A stretch of DNA of 64,000 bases. It comes from Xenorhabdus lircayensis (GTDB lineage: Bacteria > Pseudomonadota > Gammaproteobacteria > Enterobacterales > Enterobacteriaceae). A model generated the notes under the pieces. It did not search any database. It was not told the origin of the DNA and saw only the letters and a program-made list of their open reading frames with translations. A program made the position numbers and the translations under genes. Positions 55,783 through 64,000 of the stretch are shown here, in pieces. The stretch is from contig NZ_JACOII010000022.1 of the NCBI RefSeq assembly GCF_016306625.1, positions 149,665 through 213,664 on the forward strand. Direction: 5' to 3'. Position 1 is the stretch's first letter; each line of letters opens with the position of its first letter.

Positions 55783-55810
55783 CTCCTTAGCGAAACGATT
55801 CGCTAAGGAG
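55783..55810 (+). promoter_or_regulatory. RbsR-type operator overlapping the rbsD ribosome site
   Basis: CTCCTTAGCGAA (55783-55794), ACGA, TTCGCTAAGGAG (55799-55810) is a perfect 12-bp inverted repeat; its core TTAGCGAAACGATTCGCTAA closely resembles the E. coli RbsR site (TCAGCGAAACGTTTCGCTGA). A TATATT (55773-55778) lies just upstream as probable -10. The right arm ends in AAGGAG, 11 bp before the rbsD ATG. A CRP-like half site (GATCACATTT) is at about 55729-55738. Confidence 0.75.
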
Positions 55811-55821
55811 TTAATAAAAAA

Positions 55822-56241
55822 ATGAAAAAAGGCGTTTTATTAAATTCTGATATTTCAGCCGTTATTTCTCGTTTGGGGCATACGGATCAGATCACTATCA
55901 GTGATGCTGGATTACCTATCCCGTCATCTACCCAGCGAATTGACTTAGCGCTAACCCAGGGAACACCCGATCTGCTATCTGTGTTTGATGTGGTTGTTCA
56001 GGAAGTTCAAGTTGAAGCGGCCATTTTGGCCACTGAAATTATTGAACACAATCCTCAAATGCATAAGCAAATCATCAAGCGCATTGCTAATCTCGAAATA
56101 CAACAGGGAAATGCAATTGCGATAAAGTATGTGAGTCATAGCATTCTGAAAGAGAAAACAGAGAAGAGTAAAGCGGTTATCCGTACAGGAGAATGTTCTC
56201 CGTATGCCAATATCCTCCTTTGCTCTGGTGTAACTTTCTGA
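55822..56241 (+). CDS. rbsD: D-ribose pyranase
   Basis: 139 residues, [22 protein letters not shown] at the N-terminus; the catalytic His20 lies in LGHTD and the C-terminal [17 protein letters not shown] is conserved. It interconverts ribose pyranose and furanose forms so that RbsK can act. First gene of rbsDACBKR. Confidence 0.97.
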   Translation: MKKGVLLNSDISAVISRLGHTDQITISDAGLPIPSSTQRIDLALTQGTPDLLSVFDVVVQEVQVEAAILATEIIEHNPQMHKQIIKRIANLEIQQGNAIAIKYVSHSILKEKTEKSKAVIRTGECSPYANILLCSGVTF

Positions 56242-56248
56242 GGTTATT

Positions 56249-57748
56249 ATGGAGCCATTACTGGAGTTAAAGGGGGTTGATAAGGCTTTCCCTGGGGTAA
56301 AAGCCCTGTCTGGGGCAGCACTGCGTGTTTATCCTGGGAAAGTGATGGCGTTAGTCGGCGAAAACGGCGCTGGTAAATCCACGATGATGAAAGTGTTGAC
56401 TGGCATCTATACAAAAGATGTCGGCACAATCCGTTATCTTGGGCTAGATGCGATTTTCTCTGGCCCCAAATCGTCTCAGGACGCAGGCATTGGCATTATT
56501 CATCAGGAATTGAACCTCATCCCCCAATTGACGATTGCTGAAAACATTTTTTTGGGGCGTGAATTCGTCAATAAACTGGGCATCATTAACTGGAAAAAGA
56601 TGTATGAAGAAGCTGATAATTTGCTGAAGCGTTTAAATATCCGTTATAGCAGCCATCGGCTTGTATCTGAATTGTCCATCGGTGATCAGCAAATGGTGGA
56701 AATTGCCAAAGTGTTGAGCTTCCAATCCAAAGTCATCATCATGGATGAACCAACGGATGCTTTGACTGATACGGAAACAGAATCTTTGTTTCATGCCATA
56801 CGGGAGCTGAAAGAGCAAGGATGTGGCATTGTCTATATTACTCATCGCTTGAAAGAGCTTTTTGAAATTTGTGATGATGTGACGGTATTGCGTGATGGGC
56901 AATTTATTGGTGAACACCCCATTAATGCTCTGAACGAGGAGCGATTGATCGAAATGATGGTGGGGCGCAAGCTTGGTGAGCAATATCCTCGTCTGGTTCT
57001 ACCGCGTGGTAAAAAGCGGTTGGAGATTAGAAACCTGTCTGGCTCTGGGATCAAAAATGTCAGTTTTTCCCTGTATAGCGGGGAGATTTTGGGAATATCC
57101 GGTTTGATGGGCGCAGGTCGTACTGAATTGATGAAGGTTATATACGGGGCACTGCCGAAAACTGAAGGCCAGATCTTACTGGATGGAAAACCTCTGACTA
57201 TCCGGAATCCACAAGAAGGGCTGGCTAACGGCATTGTCTATATCTCAGAAGATCGTAAGCGTGATGGATTAGTCTTAAGTATGTCGGTTAAAGAGAATAT
57301 GTCCCTAACTTTTTTGCATTGTTTCAGTAAAAATTTCTATCGTTTGCATCATTTGGCAGAACAAAAAGCCGTTGCTGATTTTATCAAGTTATTCAATATC
57401 AAAACCCCCTCCATGGAACAGTCTATTAGTTTGCTTTCTGGTGGTAATCAACAAAAAGAGGCAATTGCCCGTGGGTTCATGACTTGTCCAAAAGTCTTAA
57501 TTCTTGATGAGCCAACCAGAGGCGTAGATGTAGGGGCGAAGAAAGAGATCTATCAACTGATCAATCGGTTCAAAAAAGAAGGTTTGAGCATTATTTTGGT
57601 TTCTTCTGAGATGCTGGAAGTTATGGGAATGAGTGATCGTATTTTAGTGATGCACGAAGGTGGAATAAGTGGAGAATTCAGTGTGGATGATGTTTCTCAG
57701 GAAATGCTGATGGCCGCTGCGGTTGGTAAACAATACGGTGCAGCTTAA
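56249..57748 (+). CDS. rbsA: Ribose ABC transporter, ATP-binding protein
   Basis: 499 residues with two ABC cassettes, as in sugar importers of the CUT2 type. First Walker [13 protein letters not shown], first signature [13 protein letters not shown]; second signature [15 protein letters not shown] and Walker [17 protein letters not shown]. The second P-loop is the usual degenerate GLMGAGRTE. It powers RbsC. Confidence 0.97.
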   Translation: MEPLLELKGVDKAFPGVKALSGAALRVYPGKVMALVGENGAGKSTMMKVLTGIYTKDVGTIRYLGLDAIFSGPKSSQDAGIGIIHQELNLIPQLTIAENIFLGREFVNKLGIINWKKMYEEADNLLKRLNIRYSSHRLVSELSIGDQQMVEIAKVLSFQSKVIIMDEPTDALTDTETESLFHAIRELKEQGCGIVYITHRLKELFEICDDVTVLRDGQFIGEHPINALNEERLIEMMVGRKLGEQYPRLVLPRGKKRLEIRNLSGSGIKNVSFSLYSGEILGISGLMGAGRTELMKVIYGALPKTEGQILLDGKPLTIRNPQEGLANGIVYISEDRKRDGLVLSMSVKENMSLTFLHCFSKNFYRLHHLAEQKAVADFIKLFNIKTPSMEQSISLLSGGNQQKEAIARGFMTCPKVLILDEPTRGVDVGAKKEIYQLINRFKKEGLSIILVSSEMLEVMGMSDRILVMHEGGISGEFSVDDVSQEMLMAAAVGKQYGAA

Positions 57749-57767
57749 AAAATTAAGGATAATGGAT

Positions 57768-58745
57768 ATGAATTTTAATACAGCACTAACTTCCAAACAT
57801 TGGTTTACCAAAACATGGTTGATGGAACAAAAATCACTTATTGCGTTATTAACCCTGATTGTGGTTGTTTCTTTCCTTAGCCCCAACTTTTTCACATTGA
57901 ATAACCTCCTCAACATCCTTCAGCAAACATCTGTTAATGCCATTATGGCTGTGGGAATGACATTGGTGATCTTGACTTCGGGGATTGATTTATCTGTCGG
58001 TTCTCTGTTGGCACTGACAGGATCAATGGCGGCATCAATGGTAAGTAGTGATGTTAATGCATTGGTGGCTGTTGCCTGTGCATTAGCATTGGGGGCGGCT
58101 ATTGGTGCGTGTACTGGCGTTATTGTTGCGAAAGGAAAAGTTCAGGCATTTATTGCAACATTGGTCATGATGCTGTTATTGCGCGGTATCACCCGTGTTT
58201 ATACCGATGGTAGCCCGATCAATACAGGTTTCAGTGACAATGCGGATCTATTTGGCTGGTTCGGTATCGGCCGTCCATTGGGAGTACCGACTCCAGTCTG
58301 GATTATGCTGCTTACTTTTGTTGTTGCATGGTTCATTCTCTACCATACACGTCTTGGTCGTTATATTTATGCTTTAGGTGGAAACGAACTTGCAACACGT
58401 TTATCAGGTATTAACGTTGATAAAATAAAAATAATCGTTTATTCCCTATGTGGTTTATTGGCAGCATTGGCCAGCATTATCGAAGTGGCTCGATTATCTT
58501 CTGCTCAACCGATGGCAGGGAGTGGTTATGAGTTAGATGCTATTGCTGCTGTTGTACTGGGGGGAACCAGTCTGGCAGGAGGTAGGGGGCGGATTGTTGG
58601 CACGCTGATTGGTGCGCTGATTTTGGGCTTTTTAAACAATGGATTGAACTTATTAGGTATTTCTTCCAACTACCAGATGATAGTTAAGGCTGTTGTGATT
58701 TTACTGGCGATCTTGATTGATAACAAAACAAAAGTAGATAAGTAA
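57768..58745 (+). CDS. rbsC: Ribose ABC transporter, permease
   Basis: 325 residues from ATG 57768, which has AAGGA at 8-bp spacing; ATG 57762 is 2 codons earlier with only 2 bp. Hydrophobic throughout; [35 protein letters not shown] and [20 protein letters not shown] are family blocks. Confidence 0.97.
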   Translation: MNFNTALTSKHWFTKTWLMEQKSLIALLTLIVVVSFLSPNFFTLNNLLNILQQTSVNAIMAVGMTLVILTSGIDLSVGSLLALTGSMAASMVSSDVNALVAVACALALGAAIGACTGVIVAKGKVQAFIATLVMMLLLRGITRVYTDGSPINTGFSDNADLFGWFGIGRPLGVPTPVWIMLLTFVVAWFILYHTRLGRYIYALGGNELATRLSGINVDKIKIIVYSLCGLLAALASIIEVARLSSAQPMAGSGYELDAIAAVVLGGTSLAGGRGRIVGTLIGALILGFLNNGLNLLGISSNYQMIVKAVVILLAILIDNKTKVDK

Positions 58746-58768
58746 TCTCACCTGATAGGAAAAACAAC

Positions 58769-59659
58769 ATGAAAATGAAGAAGCTGGCAACCATTCTATC
58801 TGCTGTAGCATTGAGTGTGACTATGAGTGCTAATGCTTTGGCAAAGGATAGTATTGCATTGGTTATTTCAACCTTGAATAACCCCTTCTTTGTCACAATG
58901 AAAGATAGCGCTCAGAAAGAGGCTGATAAGCTGGGATATAACCTGATTGTGCTTGATTCTCAGGATAATCCGGCAAAAGAACTGGCTAACGTACAGGATT
59001 TGACGGTTCGTGGCATAAAATTGATGTTAATTAACCCAACCGATTCGGATGCCGTTGGTAATGCGGTGATCATGGCAAATAAGGCGAATATTCCTGTTAT
59101 TACTCTTGACCGTTTAGCAAATAAGGGCAATGTGATCAGCTATATTGCTTCCGACAGCCGTTTAGGCGCCAAAATGGTTGCTGATTTTATCGCTGAAAAA
59201 TTAGGTAATGATGTCAAAGTCATTCAACTGGAAGGTATTCCAGGAACTTCAGGTGCGCGTGAACGTGGTGAAGGTTTTGGTCAGGCAGCCCAAAAGCACA
59301 AATTCAATATGTTGGCCAGCCAGCCCGCTGACTATGATCGCACAAAGGGGATGAATGTCATGCAGAACCTGCTGACAGCTCATCCGTCAGTACAAGCCGT
59401 TTTCGCTCAAAATGATGAAATGGCTCTTGGTGCATTACGAGCGTTGCAGACAGCCGGTAAAGAAGATGTGTTGGTTGTCGGATTCGATGGCACTGACGAT
59501 GCTCTTAAGGCTGTACAGAACGGTAAATTGGGGGCAACGATCGCACAGCGTCCAGATCAAATTAGTATCATCGGCGTTCAGACCGCGGACAAAGTGTTAA
59601 AAGGTGAAAAAGTTGACGCCACCATTCCGATTGAACTGGAATTAGTTGTTAAGAAATAA
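58769..59659 (+). CDS. rbsB: Ribose-binding periplasmic protein
   Basis: 296 residues. A Sec signal peptide ([20 protein letters not shown]) with cleavage after about ANALA. Mature part begins [31 protein letters not shown] near the C-terminus is a sugar-contact block. It delivers ribose to RbsAC and to chemoreceptors. Confidence 0.97.
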   Translation: MKMKKLATILSAVALSVTMSANALAKDSIALVISTLNNPFFVTMKDSAQKEADKLGYNLIVLDSQDNPAKELANVQDLTVRGIKLMLINPTDSDAVGNAVIMANKANIPVITLDRLANKGNVISYIASDSRLGAKMVADFIAEKLGNDVKVIQLEGIPGTSGARERGEGFGQAAQKHKFNMLASQPADYDRTKGMNVMQNLLTAHPSVQAVFAQNDEMALGALRALQTAGKEDVLVVGFDGTDDALKAVQNGKLGATIAQRPDQISIIGVQTADKVLKGEKVDATIPIELELVVKK

Positions 59660-59688
59660 TCAACATTATTCATGCAGGATTAAATGTA

Positions 59689-60618
59689 ATGAGCATGGCA
59701 AAACTTGTGGTGATGGGTAGCATCAATGCAGATCACATATTGAATCTTGAGTTTTTTCCACAACCTGGGGAAACAGTGAAAGGAGAACAGTATCAGGTTG
59801 CATTCGGAGGCAAGGGAGCAAATCAGGCAGTCGCTGCCGGTCGTTGTGGTGCTGACATTACATTTATTGCTTGCGTTGGTCGGGATGATATCGGTGAGCG
59901 TATTTGCCAACAGTTGGTGAAAGATAAAATCAAGACTTCGTCAATTGAGGCTATTGAAGGTGAAACAACGGGAGTAGCTCTGATTTTTGTCAACCAGCAG
60001 GGTGAAAATGTCATTGGCATTAACGCAGGGGCAAATGGGGCGTTGACTCCGGATTATTTTCTTCGCCATCAGCAGGTGGTCAAAAATGCTGATGCGTTAC
60101 TGTTGCAACTCGAAACACCACTGGAAACCGTACAACTGGCCGCTGAAACGGCCAACAAGCATCACACCAAAGTGATCCTGAATCCTGCTCCTGCGCAGAA
60201 AATATCAGCTCAGTTGCTTTCGCTGGTGGATATTATCACCCCTAATGAAACCGAAGCGGAATGCTTGACCGGCATTGCCGTAAAAGATGAGGTGGGAGCG
60301 GGGAAAGCGGCTCAGGCTTTACATGATAAAGGCGTCGAAACCGTCATTATCACACTGGGTAGCCGAGGTGTATGGCTAAGTGAGAAAGGTAAGGAAGGCA
60401 GAATCGTTCCCGGGTTTAAAGTGAAAGCAATCGATACGATTGCTGCGGGGGATACCTTTAATGGTGCCTTGGTAACAGGATTGCTGGAAGGTAAAGAGAT
60501 GTTGTCGGCGATCCGCTTTGCTCATGCTGCGGCTGCGATTGCAGTGACACGTCATGGAGCGCAGCCAGCGGTTCCGTGGCGAAATGAAATTGATGCATTT
60601 CTATCTGAACAGGATTAA
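59689..60618 (+). CDS. rbsK: Ribokinase
   Basis: 309 residues. PfkB-type kinase: [12 protein letters not shown] and [14 protein letters not shown] near the N-terminus, [18 protein letters not shown] with the catalytic Asp. It phosphorylates ribose at O5. AGGA is 9 bp before ATG 59689. Confidence 0.97.
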   Translation: MSMAKLVVMGSINADHILNLEFFPQPGETVKGEQYQVAFGGKGANQAVAAGRCGADITFIACVGRDDIGERICQQLVKDKIKTSSIEAIEGETTGVALIFVNQQGENVIGINAGANGALTPDYFLRHQQVVKNADALLLQLETPLETVQLAAETANKHHTKVILNPAPAQKISAQLLSLVDIITPNETEAECLTGIAVKDEVGAGKAAQALHDKGVETVIITLGSRGVWLSEKGKEGRIVPGFKVKAIDTIAAGDTFNGALVTGLLEGKEMLSAIRFAHAAAAIAVTRHGAQPAVPWRNEIDAFLSEQD

Positions 60619-60620
60619 CC

Positions 60621-61622
60621 GTGGCTACTATGAAGGACGTTGCCCGTCTTGCGGGCGTATCGACATCAACTGTTTCTCATGTGATTAATGACAATCGTTA
60701 TGTCAGTGAGAGCGTGAAAAAGAGAGTCAATGCGGCGATTGAAGAACTGAACTATGCTCCATCTGCATTGGCAAGAAGTTTGAAAATCAAGCAAACCAAA
60801 ACCATTGGTATGTTGGTGACAAGTAGTGATAACTCGTTTTATTCCGAAATCGTCAGAAGTGTAGAACGAAACTGTTACGAACGAGGATACAGTTTAATTC
60901 TGTGCAATACCGAAGGCAGCGTTACACGTATGCTACACAGTATGGAAACACTACTGCAAAAACGCGTTGATGGCCTTTTAATTATGAGTTCCGAACATAA
61001 ATTGCTACCCAAAGACTTTCTATTGCGATATCCGCTAGTGCCAATAGTGACATTGGATTGGTCTCCTTTTGATGTTTCTAGTGATGTTATTAAAGATAAT
61101 TCTTTGTTCGGAGGAGAATTGGCTACAACTTATCTGATTAATCGGGGTTTTCGCAAAATTGCCTGTATCGCAGGCTCACAGAATACACCTCCTGCCCGTC
61201 AGCGTCTGGCTGGATATCGAAAAGCAATGAGAGATGCTCGGCTTGAGATCCCTGATGGTTATGAAATCCACAGTGATTATGAATTTGCGGGGGGATTGTT
61301 ATCAATGAAAAAACTCCTCCAATTACCTGAAATTCCCGAAGCGGTTTTTGCGGCAAATGATGCTATGGCGGTTGGTGTTTATCAGGCTTTATATCAGGCG
61401 GGGTTTGCTATTCCTAAAGATATTTCTGTCATTGGGTATGATGACATTGCTATAGCTTCCTATTTGACTCCTCCTCTGACGACAATTCATCAACCAAAAG
61501 ATGAATTGGGTAAGTTAGCTATAGATATGTTGCTCTATCGAATGGATAACCCAGATAGTGAACCGAAACAATTAGTATTGATTCCGAAACTTATTGAGCG
61601 TGATTCTGTAGGTCAGCGTTGA
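60621..61622 (+). CDS. rbsR: Ribose operon repressor
   Basis: 333 residues from GTG 60621 ([20 protein letters not shown]). The LacI-type helix-turn-helix and hinge ([12 protein letters not shown]) are followed by a ribose-binding-protein-like domain. It should bind the operator at 55783-55810. GTG follows rbsK by 2 bp. Confidence 0.97.
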   Translation: MATMKDVARLAGVSTSTVSHVINDNRYVSESVKKRVNAAIEELNYAPSALARSLKIKQTKTIGMLVTSSDNSFYSEIVRSVERNCYERGYSLILCNTEGSVTRMLHSMETLLQKRVDGLLIMSSEHKLLPKDFLLRYPLVPIVTLDWSPFDVSSDVIKDNSLFGGELATTYLINRGFRKIACIAGSQNTPPARQRLAGYRKAMRDARLEIPDGYEIHSDYEFAGGLLSMKKLLQLPEIPEAVFAANDAMAVGVYQALYQAGFAIPKDISVIGYDDIAIASYLTPPLTTIHQPKDELGKLAIDMLLYRMDNPDSEPKQLVLIPKLIERDSVGQR

Positions 61623-61627
61623 TAACA

Positions 61628-63025
61628 TCATTTTTTAGGTTGCTTTTTTTTAACCAAATTGCTGCCATCCTCTTTATTTAAGAACAGAAAGATAAAAGCG
61701 GAAGCCAAAGTAATCGTACCTATTGTGATAAACGTATAGTGAAAGTGATCTACCGTAGAACCATAGCTCATTGACTCATAAAACCGAAGAACTGCGGCAC
61801 TGACGGTTATCCCAAAACTAATGGACAACTGTTGAGTCACCGCTAGCAGACTATTACCAGAGCTGGCATTGTTATCATTCAGATCACCAAGGGTAATCGT
61901 ATTCATTGCTGTAAACTGCGTAGACATCGCCATTCCCAATATAAACAGAGGGATTATCAAAAATACAACAGGAATCTCCGGTGTCTGTAGAGAGAATTGT
62001 GAAATCATCACACCAATGATAACCGTGACCCAAATGAGCGTGTTTCGATAGCCAAATCGGGTCAGTATCTTAGCCACAAAAGACTTGGCGAAAATTGAAC
62101 CAATTGCGTTCGGTGCCATCATTATTCCTGCAATCACCGCTGAGTAACCAAATCCCACCTGTAGCATCAACGGAATAATAAATGAGAGCGAACCAGTACT
62201 TAATCGAGTTGCAAGATTGCTGGCGATACCGATTGAAAATGTGTGTGTCTGGAACAGCTGGAGATTAATGAGGGGATTCGGGTGTCTTTTCGCGTGGAAA
62301 ATATACCCCAATAGTATAGTGATGCCGCTAGCTAACAAAGCCACGGGAATATAGCCAGAGAGTGAATTGTTACCAAATAAATCAAAGCTGACCGATATCA
62401 TCACCAATCCCATACCAAACAGCATGAACCCCAGAAAATCAAAGGGACATTTGGGCATGGTTAAATTGGGCATATTCTTTCTGGCATAAATGATACCCAA
62501 TAAACCGATGGGTATATTAATGATGAAGATCCAGTGCCATGTTGCATAAGTGACCAACAACCCGCCAAACATTGGGCCTAAAATCGGGCCCAGTAACCCT
62601 GGCATGGTGACAAAACTCAATATAGACAGCAGTTCACTGCGTGGATATGTCCGCAGTAAGGCCAAACGAGCCACAGGCATCATCATGGCTCCACCTATCC
62701 CTTGAATCACTCGGGATATGACTAAAAAAGAGAGATTGTGGGAAAGAGAACAAGCGAGGGAACCTAAAGAAAAGAGGGAAACGGCATAAATGAATACCCG
62801 CCGAGTACCAAACCTATCAGCTAACCAACCGCTAACGGGAATTAACATCGCCACAGTTAAGGTATAACTGACAATGGCTGGCTGCATTGCCAGTGGAGAA
62901 TGATTAAGGCTTTTAGCAATTGCCGGTAGTGCGGTGTTAAGAATGGTTGCATCTAAAGACTGCATAAAAAAAGCCATGGCTGCAATCCAAGGCAATCCTG
63001 ACATACTGCGTGCGGATTTAACCAT
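61628..63025 (-). CDS. hsrA: MFS transporter HsrA (DHA2 family)
   Basis: 465 residues, about 14 hydrophobic segments. [36 protein letters not shown] and [20 protein letters not shown] are those of HsrA (YieO). It is a putative proton-driven drug or homocysteine-related exporter; the substrate is not established. Convergent with rbsR (5 bp between stops), same place as in E. coli. Confidence 0.93.
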   Translation of the reverse strand: MVKSARSMSGLPWIAAMAFFMQSLDATILNTALPAIAKSLNHSPLAMQPAIVSYTLTVAMLIPVSGWLADRFGTRRVFIYAVSLFSLGSLACSLSHNLSFLVISRVIQGIGGAMMMPVARLALLRTYPRSELLSILSFVTMPGLLGPILGPMFGGLLVTYATWHWIFIINIPIGLLGIIYARKNMPNLTMPKCPFDFLGFMLFGMGLVMISVSFDLFGNNSLSGYIPVALLASGITILLGYIFHAKRHPNPLINLQLFQTHTFSIGIASNLATRLSTGSLSFIIPLMLQVGFGYSAVIAGIMMAPNAIGSIFAKSFVAKILTRFGYRNTLIWVTVIIGVMISQFSLQTPEIPVVFLIIPLFILGMAMSTQFTAMNTITLGDLNDNNASSGNSLLAVTQQLSISFGITVSAAVLRFYESMSYGSTVDHFHYTFITIGTITLASAFIFLFLNKEDGSNLVKKKQPKK

Positions 63026-63089
63026 TAGATATCCCGTTTATTTTTAATGGGCGATAGTTAGTTACTACACAACATTTTAATACATTAAA

Positions 63090-63779
63090 CTATTTGCTGG
63101 TTATTAATACCTTTTGGCACTCTTCCAAAGCCTGTTGACTGTTACCGAGGATAATTGCATCAACAATCGCTTTATGAGCCTCTAAGCGAAAGATTTTGTC
63201 TGGAACAATCTCTTCAAAATAGTATTGGTATACGGGTTGGAACAAATTAACAAAAGAAATAAGAAATGGATTGCCGTAAGAGTGATAGATGGTGCAATGC
63301 AGCTGCTGATCCGTCTCTATCCACTTTTCACGATTAAATTGTTTAGCCAATAAGCACATCTCCTTAATTAATGAGAACACGGTTTGTTTTTGGGTGTGGG
63401 ATGCGTTGATGGCGGCATAGAAGCAGGCTTGTGGCTCTATAATGAGGCGTAATGCTTGGAAATGTGTCATGACCTCATTAATATTATTGGGAGTCACCCA
63501 CCACCTTAGCAAATCTTGATCAAGAAAGTTCCAGTGGCTGACAGGCATAATGTAAGTGCCTACCCTTGGCCGAGATAACAACATTCCTTTAGCGATTAAA
63601 ATCTTTATTGCTTCCCGCACGGCCGTTCGACTGACATCAAAGAGTTTAGTCAATTCCATCTCACCAGGTAGAATACTTCCAGCGGTATATTCATCTGAAA
63701 GAATTCTTTGGCCGATTTGTTCAGCCAAAAGATAGGACAGATTCTTTTTTTCTACATTTTTCTGTTCTTTTAACTGCAT
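63090..63779 (-). CDS. yieP: FadR-type GntR regulator YieP
   Basis: 229 residues. The N-terminal winged helix is GELTKLFDVSRTAVREAIKIL-like (MELTKLFDVSRTAVREAIK), followed by PRVGTYIMPVSHWNFLDQDL and the FCD domain. It lies just upstream of the rRNA promoter and beside hsrA, as in E. coli. Target genes unknown here. Confidence 0.93.
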   Translation of the reverse strand: MQLKEQKNVEKKNLSYLLAEQIGQRILSDEYTAGSILPGEMELTKLFDVSRTAVREAIKILIAKGMLLSRPRVGTYIMPVSHWNFLDQDLLRWWVTPNNINEVMTHFQALRLIIEPQACFYAAINASHTQKQTVFSLIKEMCLLAKQFNREKWIETDQQLHCTIYHSYGNPFLISFVNLFQPVYQYYFEEIVPDKIFRLEAHKAIVDAIILGNSQQALEECQKVLITSK

Positions 63780-63884
63780 GGGTACCAGCCCTTCCCTCTA
63801 TTTCATACTTTATCCTACTGCATTGATTTAATAATTGTTGTCTATATCATCAGTTTTAGAACAATAAAAGAGCGCAGGTGCCGA

Positions 63885-63965
63885 TTTTGTTGAAAAAAAC
63901 CACGAACGGGGAAAAAATCGAAAAAAACTATTGCCAGTCTCAGAAAACTCCCTATAATGCGCCAC
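63885..63965 (+). promoter_or_regulatory. rRNA operon P1-type promoter
   Basis: TTGCCA (63931-63936), 16 bp, TATAAT (63953-63958), then GCGCCACCACTGACC. This is the layout of enterobacterial rrn P1 promoters including the GCGC discriminator, and A-tracts at 63891-63927 form a likely UP element. The 16S gene itself lies beyond the window. Confidence 0.85.
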
Positions 63966-64000
63966 CACTGACCGACGTTGAGCTGAGACACGCCGCGGCG

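Overview
This window is a chromosomal segment of a gammaproteobacterium in the Enterobacterales, most likely a Morganellaceae member such as Xenorhabdus or Photorhabdus. That call rests on (i) core proteins that read very close to Escherichia coli (DnaA, DnaN, RecF, GyrB, AtpA-I, MnmG, RbsDACBKR), (ii) an oriC of enterobacterial type between mnmG and mioC, with dnaA about 42 kb away as in E. coli, and (iii) palindromic repeats of the TATACCC...TTTCAAGttGC...GCaaCTTGAAA...GGGTATA kind, which I associate with Xenorhabdus and Photorhabdus. The species was not determined.

Layout. 1-2.1 kb: accessory ketosynthase/acyl-carrier-protein genes (minus strand, running off the left edge). 2.1-2.95 kb: AT-rich spacer with a transposase-like remnant. 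2.95-6.8 kb: mnmE, yidC, yidD, rnpA, rpmH (minus). 7.56-13.6 kb: dnaA, dnaN, recF, gyrB (plus). 13.7-36.3 kb: a mosaic accessory region. It holds a GNAT-like protein, asd, a possible caspase-fold protein, a Zur-controlled rpmJ2 with a broken rpmE2, a decayed yqiJ-like / DNA-repair-ATPase / lemA locus followed by an intact rhomboid gene, a saccharopine-dehydrogenase-like gene behind a 54-bp palindrome, a TetR regulator, two IS fragments, a flavin monooxygenase, a LysR regulator, a LysE-type exporter, a FloR/CmlA-like exporter with a leader peptide, and a type I restriction-modification system (hsdM-hsdS-hsdR) followed by a small PD-(D/E)xK-motif protein. 36.5-50.9 kb: glmS, glmU, the complete atpIBEFHAGDC operon, rsmG, mnmG, oriC, mioC (all genes minus). 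51-55.5 kb: asnC, asnA, viaA, ravA. 55.8-61.6 kb: the ribose operon rbsDACBKR under an RbsR-like operator. 61.6-63.8 kb: hsrA and yieP. The right edge carries an rRNA-type P1 promoter, so an rrn operon probably begins just outside the window.

How the genes work together. The conserved blocks cover replication initiation and its control (oriC, dnaA, dnaN, mioC promoter DnaA box), membrane insertion and tRNA modification (yidC, mnmE, mnmG), ATP synthesis, amino-sugar precursor supply (glmU, glmS) and ribose uptake. The accessory region between gyrB and glmS holds nearly all the novelty: gene decay, defence genes, drug-exporter genes and orphan proteins. All assignments are by reading the translated sequence; no database search was run.
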